A stretch of DNA of 44,896 nt. It comes from Anaerovibrio lipolyticus LB2005. GTDB lineage: Bacteria > Bacillota > Negativicutes > Selenomonadales > Selenomonadaceae. The notes beneath the pieces are model-generated. The model saw only the letters and a program-made list of their open reading frames with translations. It was not told the DNA's origin and did no database searches. Position numbers and translations under genes: made by a program. The DNA lies in contig NZ_JHYA01000016.1 of assembly GCF_000621545.1 (NCBI RefSeq), positions 1 through 44,896 on the forward strand, given 5' to 3'. Positions 24,285 to 33,300 of this stretch are shown in pieces (within the stretch, counting starts at the first letter, position 1; the number at the start of each line of letters is the position of its first letter).

Positions 24285-25472
24285 TCATCTTGGCTGTGGA
24301 TATGGCATCTTGATATTCACTCTGGTGCCCTTTCCTAGCTCAGAGGCAATGGAAATGGTTGCACCGATAATACGAGCCCGCTCCTCCATGCCAATAACGC
24401 CAAAGTGACCATCCCCAGATGGATTACGGCGCTCTTCTGCCAGCTCGTCCACATCAAAGCCCTTGCCCTGATCAGAAACCATAATGGCCAGATGATCCGC
24501 TGTATACAGCATCCGCACAGAGGCATGGTCCGTACCAGCATGGCGATGAACATTGTTCAGGGCCTCCTGCACAATGCGGAAAATGGTTACCTCCACATGG
24601 TTATCAAACTTGTACTCCTTGCCGTCAATCTGCAAATCTGCGTTCAGTACCTCCCGCTCGCCCAGCTTTTTGGTAAGCTGTCTAAGGGCCGGAATCAGTC
24701 CCAAATCATCAAGGGTCATTGGACGCATGTCAAAGATAATCTGACGGACATCCGCCAGACAGGTACGAATTTGACGTCGCAGCTCCTGCAAATTTGCCTT
24801 AGCTTCATTTGGACGGGTATCCACCAGACGCTCAGCCACAGAAGCCTGATATATGAGATTAACCATTTCCTGGGCAGGACCATCATGTATCTCACGGGAA
24901 ACCCTAAGGCGCTCATTTTCCTGTGCCTTGATAATCTGCATTCCCAGAAACTTATTTTTGGATACGATTTCCATCTGGGTTACCACATCACTGAGCTGTG
25001 AAGTGAGATAACCAATAACAGAACCCAGCTTGGTGGCCAGTGTCTCCGCCATGTGCAGAGTCTTCTCCATACTGTAAAGACGCAGCTCCAGACGATCACG
25101 CTGACGGCGGGTCTGATATTCCTTTTCCTTGGCAATGGCCAGCTTTACCTGTACAGTTTTAACAGCCTCGTAGCTGGCACGAATACGGTCCTCGGAATAA
25201 TTGGAAAAGTTACCGCTGACCTGAACCAGCTTCTGCTTTTCCTTCTGCTCCTGACGCACCAGCTCATCCACTTCGTCCTGGAGCTTACGGGTCTGCTCCT
25301 TCAGCTCCAACAGCATTTTTCTGGTGGACTCTACGTCCTCCTTGGTGTTTTCGTATATCTCAAATATCTGGCCTTTACTGCCTTCCATTGATTCGATACT
25401 CTGCTTAAAGGCATCACGAAGCAGGCGTTCTCCCTGACCATCATCCATATCCATAGATAAATCGATGTTCAC
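24285..25472 (-). CDS. degS: DegS-like sensor histidine kinase, cytoplasmic
   Basis: About 395 aa from GTG 25472 (GGAGG 10 nt upstream; GTG 25490 is possible). No membrane segment. Residues 25-190 are a long coiled coil, as in the DegS sensor domain. The HisKA_3 phospho-acceptor is SREIHDGPAQEMVNLIYQAS near 199, followed by a HATPase_c domain with EALNNVHRHAGTDHASV (N box), VSDQGKGFD and HFGVIGMEERARIIG (G boxes). DegS normally phosphorylates DegU, but no response-regulator gene is next to it. Confidence 0.88.
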   Translation of the reverse strand: MNIDLSMDMDDGQGERLLRDAFKQSIESMEGSKGQIFEIYENTKEDVESTRKMLLELKEQTRKLQDEVDELVRQEQKEKQKLVQVSGNFSNYSEDRIRASYEAVKTVQVKLAIAKEKEYQTRRQRDRLELRLYSMEKTLHMAETLATKLGSVIGYLTSQLSDVVTQMEIVSKNKFLGMQIIKAQENERLRVSREIHDGPAQEMVNLIYQASVAERLVDTRPNEAKANLQELRRQIRTCLADVRQIIFDMRPMTLDDLGLIPALRQLTKKLGEREVLNADLQIDGKEYKFDNHVEVTIFRIVQEALNNVHRHAGTDHASVRMLYTADHLAIMVSDQGKGFDVDELAEERRNPSGDGHFGVIGMEERARIIGATISIASELGKGTRVNIKMPYPQPR

Positions 25473-25625
25473 GTTTACAAAACCTCCCACTAATCCTTAG
25501 TGTAATTGTAACTTAAACAGTATTTCAATGCAAAGTATTTTTATTACGACTTGCATTTAATGAAGAATACTATTAAAATCGTATATGGTTATGTCTATTT
25601 TTCACACAAGGGGAGTTCGCATTTT

Positions 25626-26102
25626 ATGGGTATGTTTGACAGATTTTTACCAAAGAAAAAACCAGTTGAAATAAAAAACAACATCCCAAAGGAAAAGGAA
25701 AGCATCAAGAAGTCCTTTGGAGTTTATTGCAACAAAAATCATGGTACCAAGGGCGAGAAGCTGTGTCCAAAGTGTACAGCCCTTCTGGCCACCGTTATGA
25801 CCAAAATGAACCGTTGTCCTTACGGCATCACCAAGCCTATTTGTGACCGCTGTGAGATTCAGTGCTTCGGTGACAAGAACAACAAGATGTTCAACGAGAT
25901 TATGAGTGCTTCCAGCACCGGCATGATGTTTAAGCATCCAATTATGGCCTTCAAGCACAAGATGGCCAGCATGAGCGTTGATTATTCCAAGAGCAAGCAG
26001 GAAAAGAATGAGCGCGAAAAGGCTGAGGCCAAGGCAAAGAACGCCGCCGAGAAGGCAAAGGCCCGCGAAGAAGCCAAAAAGAAAAAGGAAGAAAAGAAAT
26101 AA
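25626..26102 (+). CDS. PF11756-like (nitrous oxide-stimulated promoter) small cysteine protein
   Basis: 158 aa from ATG 25626 (AAGGGGAG 10 nt upstream; the frame is open further 5' but has no signal for starting there). Residues about 29-110 match the family: VYCNKNHGTKGEKLCPKCTA, CPYGITKPICDRCEIQCFGD and a later MMFKHPIMAFKHKM. Six cysteines in CxxC-like pairs suggest metal binding. The C-terminal 40 residues are a lysine/glutamate/alanine-rich helix. No biochemical role is known. It has its own terminator. Confidence 0.75.
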   Translation: MGMFDRFLPKKKPVEIKNNIPKEKESIKKSFGVYCNKNHGTKGEKLCPKCTALLATVMTKMNRCPYGITKPICDRCEIQCFGDKNNKMFNEIMSASSTGMMFKHPIMAFKHKMASMSVDYSKSKQEKNEREKAEAKAKNAAEKAKAREEAKKKKEEKK

Positions 26103-26124
26103 TTTCATACTTTTCAGCAAAACA

Positions 26125-26152
26125 AAACTCCCGGCTCAGGTCGGGAGTTTTT
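26125..26152 (+). terminator. Terminator after the PF11756-like gene
   Basis: AAACTCCCG and CGGGAGTTT pair around GCTCAGGT and run into TTTTT on the plus strand. Confidence 0.85.
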
Positions 26153-26160
26153 CATTCCCA

Positions 26161-26200
26161 TAAAAAATACTCCTAACCTACATGGTCGGGAGTATTTTTA
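26161..26200 (-). terminator. Terminator after rubrerythrin
   Basis: ATACTCC and GGAGTAT pair with A/T tracts extending on both sides, so it can work in both directions. It is placed 14 nt past the rubrerythrin stop and runs into six T on the minus strand. Confidence 0.8.
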
Positions 26201-26213
26201 ATGTCTGAATTAA

Positions 26214-26756
26214 TTATTTATAGTTGGTTGGCAGAACCTGGAAGTGAGCCTTTGGATGAGCGCAAACAGGACACTCCTCAGGAGCAGCCTCACCAGTGCA
26301 TACATAACCGCAGTTGGAGCACTGCCAGATAACCTTTTCGTTCTTCTTGAATACCTTATCCTGCTCCACATTCAAAAGGAGAATCTTATAGCGTTCCTCA
26401 TGCTCCTTTTCAATGGCAGCCACAGCCTCAAAGAGAGCAGCAATCTTGTCAAAGCCTTCCTCACGGGCAACCTTGGCAAACTCTGGATACATGGAAGTCC
26501 ACTCCTCATTCTCACCAGCAGCTGCTGCCTTGAGATTTTCAGCGGTTGAACCGATCTTACCGCCATTTACCAGCTTGAACCAGATTTTTGCATGCTCCTT
26601 CTCGTTCTTAGAGGTCTCAGTAAAGATGTTCTGAATCTGAACGAAACCATCCTTCTTGGCCTGGGATGCAAAATACTGATACTTGGTATGGGCCTGGGAC
26701 TCTCCGGCAAATGCTGCCCACAAATTCTGCTCTGTCTTGCTACCTTTTAATTCCAT
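26214..26756 (-). CDS. rbr: Rubrerythrin
   Basis: 180 aa. N-terminal ferritin-like diiron domain with E-x6-Y and ExxH ligand pairs ([49 protein letters not shown]), then a C-terminal rubredoxin-like domain with [20 protein letters not shown] (about 145-164). It reduces hydrogen peroxide in anaerobes using electrons from the rubredoxin centre. The gene has its own promoter with a 27-bp palindrome at the expected start point, which suggests a PerR/Fur-type repressor. Confidence 0.96.
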   Translation of the reverse strand: MELKGSKTEQNLWAAFAGESQAHTKYQYFASQAKKDGFVQIQNIFTETSKNEKEHAKIWFKLVNGGKIGSTAENLKAAAAGENEEWTSMYPEFAKVAREEGFDKIAALFEAVAAIEKEHEERYKILLLNVEQDKVFKKNEKVIWQCSNCGYVCTGEAAPEECPVCAHPKAHFQVLPTNYK

Positions 26757-26805
26757 GAAAAAACCTCCTTACAATATATAAAACACACACGAATAAACCG
26801 GTTTA

Positions 26806-26832
26806 CCTAACGGATAATAATTATCCGTTAGG
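26806..26832. promoter_or_regulatory. PerR/Fur-like operator of rubrerythrin
   Basis: A perfect 13-1-13 palindrome, CCTAACGGATAAT-A-ATTATCCGTTAGG. The inner ATAAT-N-ATTAT equals the core of the PerR box (TTATAATNATTATAA). It starts 4 bp downstream of the -10 hexamer, so a bound protein would block transcription. No regulator gene is in the window. Confidence 0.65.
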
Positions 26833-26835
26833 ACT

Positions 26836-26863
26836 AGTATACCATTTTTGTGGGCAATGTCAA
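26836..26863 (-). promoter_or_regulatory. SigA-type promoter of rubrerythrin
   Basis: Minus-strand TTGACA-N16-TATACT. The -35 box lies a few bases from the ilvN stop codon. The operator palindrome lies immediately downstream. Confidence 0.7.
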
Positions 26864-26866
26864 CAC

Positions 26867-27367
26867 CTACATATTTTTTATTGGAATTGGACCACGACTG
26901 AGGGCTATGGCACCTGTTCTGGCGATTTCAATTATCTCAAAATCCTCCAGCATTTCACAGATGGCATTTATTTTACTTTGGGAGCCCGTTAGCTCAATAA
27001 CCACATTCTCAGGACTAACATCCACAATATTGCCACGGAAAATATCCACTATGTTGCGGATATCCGCCAGAGAACCCTTGGTGGCACGAACCTTCAGCAG
27101 CACCAGCTCCCGGACAATGGAATCCACCAAGCCCAAATTAACAATTTTGATAACATCAATGAGCTTACCCAGCTGGTTCACCACCTGCTCCAGCTCCCGG
27201 TCATCCTCCACGGAAACCTCTATATTAATGCGGGTAACGTCCTCATCCTCAGTGTAGCCCGCAGAAATACTTTCAATATTAAATGCACGACGGCTGATAA
27301 GCCCCGATACATGGGTTAGTACGCCAGGCTTGTTGTCTACCAGAACGGCTAAAATATACTTTTTCAT
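26867..27367 (-). CDS. ilvN: Acetolactate synthase small (regulatory) subunit
   Basis: 166 aa. N-terminal ACT domain KKYILAVLVDNKPGVLTHVS with ISRRAFNIESISAGYTEDED, and a second ACT-like half after residue 80 (VLLKVRATKGSLADIRNIVD). It binds valine and controls the IlvB catalytic subunit in branched-chain amino acid synthesis. The start codon overlaps the ilvB stop (ATGA), with GGGAGG inside the ilvB 3' end. Confidence 0.95.
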   Translation of the reverse strand: MKKYILAVLVDNKPGVLTHVSGLISRRAFNIESISAGYTEDEDVTRINIEVSVEDDRELEQVVNQLGKLIDVIKIVNLGLVDSIVRELVLLKVRATKGSLADIRNIVDIFRGNIVDVSPENVVIELTGSQSKINAICEMLEDFEIIEIARTGAIALSRGPIPIKNM

Positions 27368-29055
27368 GCTTCGGCACCTCCCAAAACCATATTGTCCAGC
27401 TGAGCCCCGGGAGCTACCATTGGCAATACATCCTCATTGGCCGGCAGCATCACGTCAATCAGCATTGGTCCCTTCACATTAAGGGCCTTCTCCAGAGAAG
27501 CCTCTAATTCCTGCGGCTTTTCAATACGGCAGGCCTCCATGCCCATGGCCTGGGCCAATTTAACATAGTCCGTCTTGCCACCCAGCAAGGTCTGGGAATA
27601 TCTCTTGCCGTAGAACATGCGCTGCCACTGGGTAACCATGCCCAGCACTCTATTATGAAGAAGCACAACCTTTATATCAATATTATTATCCGCAGCCGTG
27701 GACATCTCCTGACAGTTCATCATTACAGAACCATCGCCGGTGAAAAGCACCACCCTTTTATCTGGGCATCCCAGCTTGGCCCCCAGAGCCGCAGGCAATC
27801 CGTACCCCATGGTACCAAGACCGCCGGAGGTAATAAACTGGCGAGGGTTACGGCTGTTGAAGAACTGGGCCGCCCACATCTGATGCTGCCCCACATCGGT
27901 AACCACAATGGTATTTTCATCCACCATACTGCTTACTGTATCAATAAGCTGCTGAGGCATAATAACCTTATCATTTGTCTTGTAGCTGAATGGACATTCC
28001 CTGTCCATATCCACCACCTGCTTGTGCCATTTGGCAAAGCGATTGAGATAATCCTCACCTGAGCCTTGAAGCTGCTCATTGAAAATTGGCAAGGACCAAC
28101 GCAAATCACCGATTACAGGATAATGGGAGAACACATTTTTATTAATTTCTGCCTTGTCCACCTCAAAATGAACAATCTTGGCATTAGGGGCAAAGGCGTC
28201 GATTTTGCCCGTAACACGGTCATCAAAGCGCACACCAATACCAATGAGCAAATCACTCTTTTGTACAGCCATGTTGGCAGCATAGGAGCCGTGCATACCC
28301 ACCATACCAAGGAAGCCATCCTGCTTTGCTGGAATACAGCCCAGTCCCATAAGGGAGCTTACCACCGGAATACCGGTATTTTTAACAATTTCCCGCATTA
28401 CCTCTGTCTGATTGGAAAGGGTTACGCCACCACCGATGAAAAATACAGGACGCTTTGCTTCGCCAAGGGCCTCTACCACATCACGGATCTGGCCCTCATC
28501 CCCGGTGAAATCCCCCTTGTAGCCCCGGAGCTTCACCTTTTGTGGATATTCATAATCCAACATAGTGGTAAATACATCCTTGGCAATATCAATAACCACA
28601 GGACCGGGACGGCCGGTTCTGGCAATGAAAAATGCTTCCTTAATAACCCGTGGCAGCTCCGAGGCCTTCTTCACCAAATAATTGTGTTTGGTAATAGGGG
28701 TAGTGATACCTACAATATCTGCCTCCTGAAAGGAGTCCTTGCCAATAAGAGGATTAGTCACCTGTCCCGTGAAGCACACCAAAGGCACAGAATCCATATT
28801 GGCTGTGGCAATACCAGTAATAAGATTGGTGGCACCAGGTCCCGAGGTGGCAAAGACCACTCCCACCTTGCCAGTGGCCCGTGCATAACCATCCGCAGCA
28901 TGTACGGCCCCCTGCTCGTGGCGGGTTAAAATATGAGGAAATTTCGCCTGATAAACCGCATCATATAAATCCAGCACTGCACCGCCTGGATAACCAAATA
29001 CCAAATCCACATTTTCTCTTTTCAGACTCTCCAAAATAGCCTGGGCCCCATTCAT
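27364..29055 (-). CDS. ilvB: Acetolactate synthase large subunit
   Basis: 563 aa from ATG 29055 (MNGAQAILESLKRENVDLVF); a TTG at 29061 has better spacing to GAGGGGGAG and cannot be excluded. The ThDP-enzyme fold shows the active-site glutamate in RHEQGAVHAADGYARATGKV, SGPGATN, and the ThDP motif GDGSVMMNCQEMSTA near 445. It condenses pyruvate to acetolactate (or with 2-ketobutyrate). Operon with ilvN; no ilvC or ilvD here. The upstream region carries a promoter with several palindromes. Confidence 0.96.
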   Translation of the reverse strand: MNGAQAILESLKRENVDLVFGYPGGAVLDLYDAVYQAKFPHILTRHEQGAVHAADGYARATGKVGVVFATSGPGATNLITGIATANMDSVPLVCFTGQVTNPLIGKDSFQEADIVGITTPITKHNYLVKKASELPRVIKEAFFIARTGRPGPVVIDIAKDVFTTMLDYEYPQKVKLRGYKGDFTGDEGQIRDVVEALGEAKRPVFFIGGGVTLSNQTEVMREIVKNTGIPVVSSLMGLGCIPAKQDGFLGMVGMHGSYAANMAVQKSDLLIGIGVRFDDRVTGKIDAFAPNAKIVHFEVDKAEINKNVFSHYPVIGDLRWSLPIFNEQLQGSGEDYLNRFAKWHKQVVDMDRECPFSYKTNDKVIMPQQLIDTVSSMVDENTIVVTDVGQHQMWAAQFFNSRNPRQFITSGGLGTMGYGLPAALGAKLGCPDKRVVLFTGDGSVMMNCQEMSTAADNNIDIKVVLLHNRVLGMVTQWQRMFYGKRYSQTLLGGKTDYVKLAQAMGMEACRIEKPQELEASLEKALNVKGPMLIDVMLPANEDVLPMVAPGAQLDNMVLGGAEA

Positions 29056-29091
29056 CTGCAAGGAAAACTCCCCCTCATATATAATGTACAC

Positions 29092-29126
29092 TGTAAATCA
29101 CAATTTCAAAAATGTAAATCACAATT
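29092..29126. promoter_or_regulatory. Tandem 14-bp direct repeat in the ilvB leader
   Basis: TGTAAATCACAATT occurs at 29092-29105 and 29113-29126, exactly 21 bp apart (two DNA turns), between the ilvB promoter and its start codon. This spacing suits a protein bound on one face of the helix. Confidence 0.5.
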
Positions 29127-29136
29127 CATGTCCCAC

Positions 29137-29159
29137 GGACAAATATAATAACATTGTCC
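29137..29159. promoter_or_regulatory. Inverted repeat at the likely ilvB transcription start
   Basis: GGACAA-N11-TTGTCC lies just downstream of the predicted -10 box. It could be an operator or the start of a leader RNA structure. Confidence 0.45.
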
Positions 29160-29170
29160 ACTGAGTACAT

Positions 29171-29200
29171 ATTATACAATAACATCTGTACACTTATCAA
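29171..29200 (-). promoter_or_regulatory. SigA-type promoter of ilvBN
   Basis: Minus-strand TTGATA-N18-TATAAT. The -35 box lies inside the 21-bp palindrome at 29194-29214. Confidence 0.65.
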
Positions 29201-29214
29201 CAGTTTGTTGATAA
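29194..29214. promoter_or_regulatory. 9-3-9 perfect palindrome over the ilvB -35 box
   Basis: TTATCAACA-GTT-TGTTGATAA. It covers the -35 hexamer, a position typical of a repressor site. Each arm is one base away from a DnaA box (TTATCCACA), but an opposed pair spaced by 3 bp fits an operator better. The remaining 29215-29408 region upstream of the diguanylate cyclase gene is AT-rich with no clear further site. Confidence 0.5.
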
Positions 29215-29408
29215 ATTGTGTATACTTTTTAATGATTATTAACATTATCTATCCTAAAAGTCCTATTTTAAAGATTTATTTTCGAGGATAAAAATGTTGT
29301 AAAAACAATAGACATTATCCGTTTTATTAATATATCATGTAGATAAATATTCAGACAATATTTACTAATTAATACTCATTTCAAATCTTTTTTATTGAGG
29401 ATAGAAAT

Positions 29409-31586
29409 ATGCTTAGACGATTTCAATTAAAATTAATTCTGTCTCTCTGTCTGTCTTTTATACTTCTTTTAGCCAACCAGCCACTTAATGCAGAGGATTC
29501 CGCCGGGCGCAAGGGACCAGTGCGGGTAGGTGTACTGGATATAAAGCAGGACACCAATCCCCAAAGCAGAGAGCTACTGGAGCATCATATAAAGGCATAT
29601 CTACGGGAGCTTTCCAAACGCACTCATTTGGGATATGAATATATCCCGGTACAGCCTCTGGAGGGAAAAAGAATGCTAGAGGAAGGGTCTTTGGATTTAC
29701 TGGCCCCAGTGCAGCGAAACGACTCCCTTCAGCCAATGAACTTGTATAGTGAGGGCTATTCTGTATATGGTATGCTGAGTCTTTTTACCGTCCCGGGCAG
29801 TGGACTTAATGTCTTGGACAGCTCCACCATGAACGGTGCAACTATTGGCTATGTAGCCGCAGAAGACAATACCAGCTACATCCGGCATTATGTACTCGCC
29901 CAAGGCTGGCAAAACGTAAATTATGTCACCTACTCCAACGGGCAAAATATGATGGAGGCCCTGCAGCGCGGGGAAATACAGGCTGCCATGGATGACGGCT
30001 CCGATCTGCTTGGAAATGAGATTGAGCTGGGTATTATTGCCATAACCGAGTGCCAATTTATGGCCCTGCCTGCCAATCAGGAACTGATATGGGAGCTGAA
30101 CGAGGCCATTCTCGACACAGAGCTAAAGAATCCTTCCTTTAGCACCATGCTGGAGCAAGCTTATATTAACCCGGCCATTCACAGCATTGCTGCCTATGCC
30201 GAAATAGAACGCAAATTTATAGAATCGGCTCCCCCAATCAAAATTGTATTGCCGGGAAACTATTCTCCTTTTGTAAGCAGTGGCGGAGGAATATTCGGAG
30301 ATATTATTGAAAATATAGGCACTGACAGTGGTCTTAAATTCGATATAATAATCGCCAATAACTCCCTCGAAGCCAGGGAAATGCTGCAAAATGGCAAGGC
30401 AGATATCATGCCATGCATATATTCAGGCGCCAATTACGAAAATCCTCTAAACTATACCAACAATTTTCTTACAGTGGAATATTCTGCCATAGTTCACAAG
30501 GATACCAGCTTTGTTGACAGTCCAAAGACCATGGTGGCCGCCGCCAAGTCTCCCGGTCTGAGGGACTATTTGAAGAAGCAATTCCCGGATTGGGATATCG
30601 TCATATTGGAAACGGTGGAGGAATGTCTTGAGGCAGTGGAAAATCACCAATACACCATTGCCATGATACCAACTCTTTATCTCCAACAGCACAACAATCT
30701 CATTACCAGGCCTAATCTAAAAATCAACGATAAATATAGCTGCCATATCGGTATCAGTCTGATGGCCGCAGAGTCCACCCCGGAAATGCTGACTCATGTG
30801 CTGAATACAGCCATCCAGCGCCTGTCCCCTGATGAAGTGAACCGAATCATCAAGAAAAACAGTACGCCGGTGATTAATCTTGGTTTTTTACTGCAGGAAT
30901 ACCCAATACAGCTGGCAGCAATTATACTGTTCACGTTGGTGATTCTGCTGATAATTGGCTTTATTCTCCATAATAACCGTCAAACCAGAAAGCGTAATAT
31001 TATCCTTTCCGAAAAGAACGATGAGCTGGAGCGGGCCCTCCATGAAGTAAAGGTCCTGACCAAGGACAGGGATGCCTACAAGCAGGAAGCAGAAACGGAT
31101 CCCCTGACGGGACTGCTCAACAAAAGGGGCATTGCCCTGCGTTGCCAAGAGCTGCTGGACAGGCAGCAAGAGGGTGAGTCCATTGCCCTTCTCATTATTG
31201 ATTTGGACCACTTTAAGAGATTTAACGATACCTACGGGCATCAAATGGGAGACGAGTTGCTTATAGACTTCGCCAAAATTTTGAAAACCACCTGTACTGA
31301 TCTTACGGCAGTAGGCCGTTTTGGTGGTGACGAATTCATGATTATGGTAACTCTCCCTCCAGAGGCAACGGTTATGGACATCAGAAAACAGACCCAATGG
31401 CTTCTAACCAGAATAAAGGACATGATGGTTGGCGGACACGCTGCTAATGTAACCGGCAGCATCGGCATCGCCATTACCAAGGAAAGGGGCACCAGCTACG
31501 ATTACCTTTTCCGCGAGGCAGATCGTGCCCTCTATAAAGTAAAGGATGCCGGCCGTGACGGCTTCCAAATCTACGAAAAGAAATAA
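29409..31586 (+). CDS. Diguanylate cyclase with two periplasmic solute-binding-like domains
   Basis: 725 aa. Signal sequence (LKLILSLCLSFILLLANQPL), two SBP_bac_3-like regions at about 38-260 and 265-480, a membrane helix near 497-517 (LAAIILFTLVILLIIGFIL), a short coiled coil, then a GGDEF domain at about 560-722 with DPLTGLLNKRG, LDHFKRFNDTYGHQMGD and VGRFGGDEFMIMV. It makes cyclic di-GMP in response to an external ligand. The RxxD inhibitory site before GGDEF is absent. GAGGAT lies before the ATG. It is transcribed divergently from ilvBN. Confidence 0.93.
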   Translation: MLRRFQLKLILSLCLSFILLLANQPLNAEDSAGRKGPVRVGVLDIKQDTNPQSRELLEHHIKAYLRELSKRTHLGYEYIPVQPLEGKRMLEEGSLDLLAPVQRNDSLQPMNLYSEGYSVYGMLSLFTVPGSGLNVLDSSTMNGATIGYVAAEDNTSYIRHYVLAQGWQNVNYVTYSNGQNMMEALQRGEIQAAMDDGSDLLGNEIELGIIAITECQFMALPANQELIWELNEAILDTELKNPSFSTMLEQAYINPAIHSIAAYAEIERKFIESAPPIKIVLPGNYSPFVSSGGGIFGDIIENIGTDSGLKFDIIIANNSLEAREMLQNGKADIMPCIYSGANYENPLNYTNNFLTVEYSAIVHKDTSFVDSPKTMVAAAKSPGLRDYLKKQFPDWDIVILETVEECLEAVENHQYTIAMIPTLYLQQHNNLITRPNLKINDKYSCHIGISLMAAESTPEMLTHVLNTAIQRLSPDEVNRIIKKNSTPVINLGFLLQEYPIQLAAIILFTLVILLIIGFILHNNRQTRKRNIILSEKNDELERALHEVKVLTKDRDAYKQEAETDPLTGLLNKRGIALRCQELLDRQQEGESIALLIIDLDHFKRFNDTYGHQMGDELLIDFAKILKTTCTDLTAVGRFGGDEFMIMVTLPPEATVMDIRKQTQWLLTRIKDMMVGGHAANVTGSIGIAITKERGTSYDYLFREADRALYKVKDAGRDGFQIYEKK

Positions 31587-31611
31587 TTAATTTGATTCAC
31601 TAAGATTTCAT

Positions 31612-31669
31612 AAAAAAAGAAGACTGCGGCATGGTGTCTCGAAACCACTCTAGCCGCAGTCCTCTTTTT
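31612..31669. terminator. Bidirectional terminator between converging genes
   Basis: GACTGCGGC and GCCGCAGTC pair, with flanking A- and T-tracts on either side and a small inner GGT/ACC stem. It serves the diguanylate cyclase gene (rightward) and the transporter gene (leftward). Confidence 0.9.
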
Positions 31670-31705
31670 ATATTAAGCGCATTTACCTAATTTAATTGTG
31701 TTCCA

Positions 31706-32989
31706 TTACATGAGGTAACGGAGATATACATAAGCTGTACTGATGATGATGGAAAGAATCATCAACGGGAAGGCTATCTTCATGAAGCCGATAAAGGAAA
31801 TCTGTCTGCCGTGCTGAGCTGCCATGGAAGCAACTACTACGTTGGCGCTGGCACCGATGAGGGTACCGTTACCACCAAGGCATGCACCCAAAGCCAAGGA
31901 CCACCACATAGGCTCCAGATTGCTGAGGCCCATGGCACCCATGTCCTTAATAAGCGGAATCATGGTTGCTACAAATGGGATATTATCAACGAAGGCAGAG
32001 GCAATAGCAGACATCCAGAGAATCAGGATGGCAGTTCCCTCTACAGAACCGTGGGTAATCTTAATACCTTCCTCAGCCAACCACTTGATAACGCCAGTTT
32101 CAACCAAGCCACCAACCAAAATGAACAGGCCTGCGAAGAAGAAAATTGCAGTCCACTCAACCTTGCTGAGAACCTTTGCAATCATTTCCTCATCTCTTGT
32201 AAAGGTAATCAGTAAGAGAAGACCGGCACCAGAAAGAGCTGCGGTTGCAGACTCAAGACCGAGGGCACTATGTGCCACAAACAAGCTCATGGTCAGTGCC
32301 AATACCACCAGACACTTCTTCATGAGAGGCTTGTTGCTGATCTGCTTGGAAGCATTCAGCTTCATTACCTGCTCCTGAAGCTCAGGCGTAGTATGGAGGG
32401 ACTTGCCATAAATCATCTCCAGCAGGAATACAGTTACAAGGAAAATAATAATAGCCGGAAGAGTCAGATGAATAATGAAATCCATGAAGCTCAAGCCAAC
32501 AGCAGAACCAATCATAATATTTGGCGGGTCACCTACCAAAGTCGCAGTACCACCAATGTTGGATGCCAAAATCTGGGCAATCAGGAAAGGCTTTACATCA
32601 ACCTTCAGCTGGGAAGTAATGCTGAAGGTTACCGGAACTGTCAACAAAACTGTCGTTACATTATCCAAAAGTGCGGAGCATACAGCTGTCAAAAGGGCTA
32701 GTGCCAGAAGCAGCTTCATAGGGTTAGCCTTAACCCTCTGGGCCGCCCAAATGGCCAGGAAGTTAAACAAGCCCGTTTCCGCCGTAATATTTACGATAGT
32801 CATCATACCAATGAGTAAACCCAAGGTATTAAAATCTATGTGATGAATTGCCACCTCCTGGGACAAAATTCCACAGAGGATCATCAACATAGCGCCAACG
32901 ATACCAACGATGGTACGATGGACTTTTTCTGAAATAATCAGTGCGTATGCAGCTACAAATATCACCACTGCAATGGTTGTTGTATCCAC
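31706..32989 (-). CDS. ArsB/NhaD (ion transporter) superfamily membrane protein
   Basis: 427 aa, about 10-11 hydrophobic segments. The repeated DNxxxxx motifs of the family are visible: LLDNVTTVLLTVPVT near 108 and ASAFVDNIPFVATMIP near 337. Also visible are GGTATLVGDPPNIMIGSA near 144 and LGGNGTLIGASANVV near 380, the paired substrate-binding hairpins. Substrate could be Na+/H+, arsenite or a dicarboxylate; the sequence alone does not decide. GTG start with GAGGAGG 7 nt upstream. Single-gene unit. Confidence 0.88.
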   Translation of the reverse strand: MDTTTIAVVIFVAAYALIISEKVHRTIVGIVGAMLMILCGILSQEVAIHHIDFNTLGLLIGMMTIVNITAETGLFNFLAIWAAQRVKANPMKLLLALALLTAVCSALLDNVTTVLLTVPVTFSITSQLKVDVKPFLIAQILASNIGGTATLVGDPPNIMIGSAVGLSFMDFIIHLTLPAIIIFLVTVFLLEMIYGKSLHTTPELQEQVMKLNASKQISNKPLMKKCLVVLALTMSLFVAHSALGLESATAALSGAGLLLLITFTRDEEMIAKVLSKVEWTAIFFFAGLFILVGGLVETGVIKWLAEEGIKITHGSVEGTAILILWMSAIASAFVDNIPFVATMIPLIKDMGAMGLSNLEPMWWSLALGACLGGNGTLIGASANVVVASMAAQHGRQISFIGFMKIAFPLMILSIIISTAYVYLRYLM

Positions 32990-33223
32990 AACATTACCTC
33001 CTCTAACCGAAAATATTTGTTTGACGATTTCTTAAATTACCCTAACTTTATCATATAATCAATAATTTGTACATAGGGAATTTCTATTGTTTTGAATTAA
33101 TTTGTATAATGAATTATTTCTTATGTACAATAACTGAAAAATTTTAAAGAAATGTAACCTAAGACCTCTTAATAATACACCCATTATGCATATTATTGCA
33201 AGTAGCTTTTAATAGCTGGTACT
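32990..33223. other. AT-rich intergenic region upstream of the transporter
   Basis: No open frame or clear structured element is seen between the transporter ribosome site and the racemase terminator. It presumably holds the leftward transporter promoter. Confidence 0.5.
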
Positions 33224-33254
33224 AAAAAGCAGAGCCGAACCGACTCTGCTTTTA
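33224..33254 (-). terminator. Terminator after the racemase gene
   Basis: AAAAAGCAGAG and CTCTGCTTTTA pair around CCGAACCGA; on the minus strand the stem runs into TTTTT. Bidirectional in form. Confidence 0.8.
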
Positions 33255-33300
33255 ATTATCCTAAAATGGTGAACTCTTGAGCAATAATGCTATCGTGACT

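Noticed and set aside
25647-26120. Leftward 157-codon frame opposite the PF11756-like gene
   Set aside because: Shadow of a lysine/glutamate-rich coding strand, giving artificial Leu/Phe runs; no ribosome site.
29194-29214. Pair of DnaA-like boxes
   Set aside because: Both arms deviate at the same base and form a tight palindrome over a -35 box, which fits an operator better than an origin.
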